DNA from: Gemmatimonadota bacterium
GTDB taxonomy: Bacteria; Gemmatimonadota; Gemmatimonadetes; Gemmatimonadales; GWC2-71-9
DNA length: 6,066 bases
Assembly (NCBI GenBank): GCA_017889745.1
Contig: JAGGAG010000150.1
Span: forward strand, 1-6,066
Direction of reading: 5' to 3'
Under the pieces are notes generated by a model. The model worked only from the letters and a program-made list of their open reading frames with translations, did no database searches and was not told the DNA's origin. Shown here piece after piece: positions 5,529 to 6,066 of the stretch. Made by a program: the position numbers and the translations under genes. Each line of letters starts with the position of its first letter. Position 1 is the first letter of the stretch.

Positions 5529-6066
5529 CGCCGAACTCCCTGGTTGAGGCGCTGCCCCCGAGGTCGCGGGTGCGGATGGCGTCCTTCACGATCACCTCTT
5601 CCACGGCACGACGGACGCGGCGGGCGGCATCGAGCTCGCCGAGGTGGTCGAGCATCATCGCCGCCGCCAGGATCTGCGCCGACGGGTTGGCCACCCCCTT
5701 CCCCGCGATGTCGGGCGCGCTGCCGTGCACCGCCTCGAAGATCGCCGCGCGCGTCCCGATGTTGGCGCCGGGCGCGAGCCCCAGCCCGCCCACCAGGCCC
5801 GACACTTCGTCGCTCAGGATATCGCCGAACATGTTGGTGGTGACCATCACGTCGAATTGCTCCGGCCGCAACACCAGCTGCATGGCCGTGTTGTCCACGA
5901 TCATGTCGTTCGACGCGACCCGCCCGGCGTATTCCGCTGCCACCTGCCTTCCGACTTCGAGGAAGAGGCCGCTCACCATCTTGAGGATGTTCGCCTTGTG
6001 GACGATGGTGACCTTCTTGCGGCCCTGGGCCACCGCATACTCGAAGGCGTACCGGATCACCCGCTC
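5500..6066 (-). CDS. NAD-dependent isocitrate dehydrogenase family, C-terminal 188 aa (5' end outside window)
   Basis: This is the C-terminal part of a beta-decarboxylating dehydrogenase, which oxidises isocitrate to 2-oxoglutarate in the TCA cycle. Counting from the window edge, HKANILK contains the catalytic lysine (K24). D58 and the NMFGDILSD block (D82, D86) match the divalent-metal aspartates. HGSAPDIAGKGVANP (114-128) is the coenzyme loop. In the E. coli NADP enzyme the loop has Lys344, Tyr345 and Val351; here the aligned residues are Asp119, Ile120 and Ala126, the established NAD-type set. HKANI and GLVGGLGLAPGANIG favour isocitrate or homoisocitrate dehydrogenase over isopropylmalate dehydrogenase, although HGSAPDIAGKG also occurs in LeuB proteins. 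The frame runs through the edge, so a GTG at 6060 is internal; about 145 residues are missing. It appears to be an early gene of the operon running to 2239. Confidence 0.9.
   Translation of the reverse strand, partial: ERVIRYAFEYAVAQGRKKVTIVHKANILKMVSGLFLEVGRQVAAEYAGRVASNDMIVDNTAMQLVLRPEQFDVMVTTNMFGDILSDEVSGLVGGLGLAPGANIGTRAAIFEAVHGSAPDIAGKGVANPSAQILAAAMMLDHLGELDAARRVRRAVEEVIVKDAIRTRDLGGSASTREFGDAVARRVAH
5536..5541 (-). promoter_or_regulatory. Ribosome binding site for the zinc-ribbon membrane protein
   Basis: AGGGAG on the minus strand lies 7 nt before the ATG at 5528, inside the 3' end of the isocitrate dehydrogenase coding sequence. It supports the overlapping start and translation from the same mRNA. 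Confidence 0.7.

Overview
The window is GC-rich bacterial chromosomal DNA, by eye about two thirds G+C with almost every third codon position G or C. All eight coding regions I can support lie on the minus strand. Gene content and style (ECF sigma factor, glutaryl-CoA-dehydrogenase-like enzyme, DUF4139 protein, SprT-like protease, GTG starts with 4-nt overlaps) would suit a Gemmatimonadota-like bacterium. That placement is inference from general resemblance, not from a marker gene.

Layout in transcription order (high to low coordinates). First is a tightly packed gene string: the 3' part of an NAD-type isocitrate dehydrogenase (5500-6066, cut by the window edge); a small zinc-ribbon protein with two membrane segments (5211-5528); a secreted or periplasmic DUF4139 protein (3811-5214); a calcineurin-like metallophosphoesterase (2957-3814); and a SprT-like metalloprotease (2239-2847, probably longer at its N terminus). 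Junctions overlap by 29 nt or by 4 nt (GTGA), so these five genes look like one operon. Directly after the last stop codon is a long imperfect inverted repeat (2118-2233) that can fold into a 33-bp hairpin stem and may end or protect this transcript.

Next is a separate unit: a glutaryl-CoA-dehydrogenase-type acyl-CoA dehydrogenase (787-1986) with its own Shine-Dalgarno and a possible -10 box, followed by a GC-rich hairpin terminator (738-765). Then a strong sigma-70-type promoter (696-724) drives an ECF sigma factor (136-684), whose ATG lies only about 5 nt from the predicted transcription start. The sigma gene overlaps by GTGA the start of another gene (1-139), which runs off the window and sits where an anti-sigma factor is usually found.

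The largest gene-free stretch is 1987-2238, holding the inverted repeat and the acyl-CoA dehydrogenase leader. I see no tRNA or rRNA, CRISPR array, insertion sequence or phage gene. I do not see a clear new multi-gene system. The points most worth a second look are the inverted repeat, the missing conventional start of the SprT-like gene, and the near-leaderless sigma factor transcript with its coupled partner gene.
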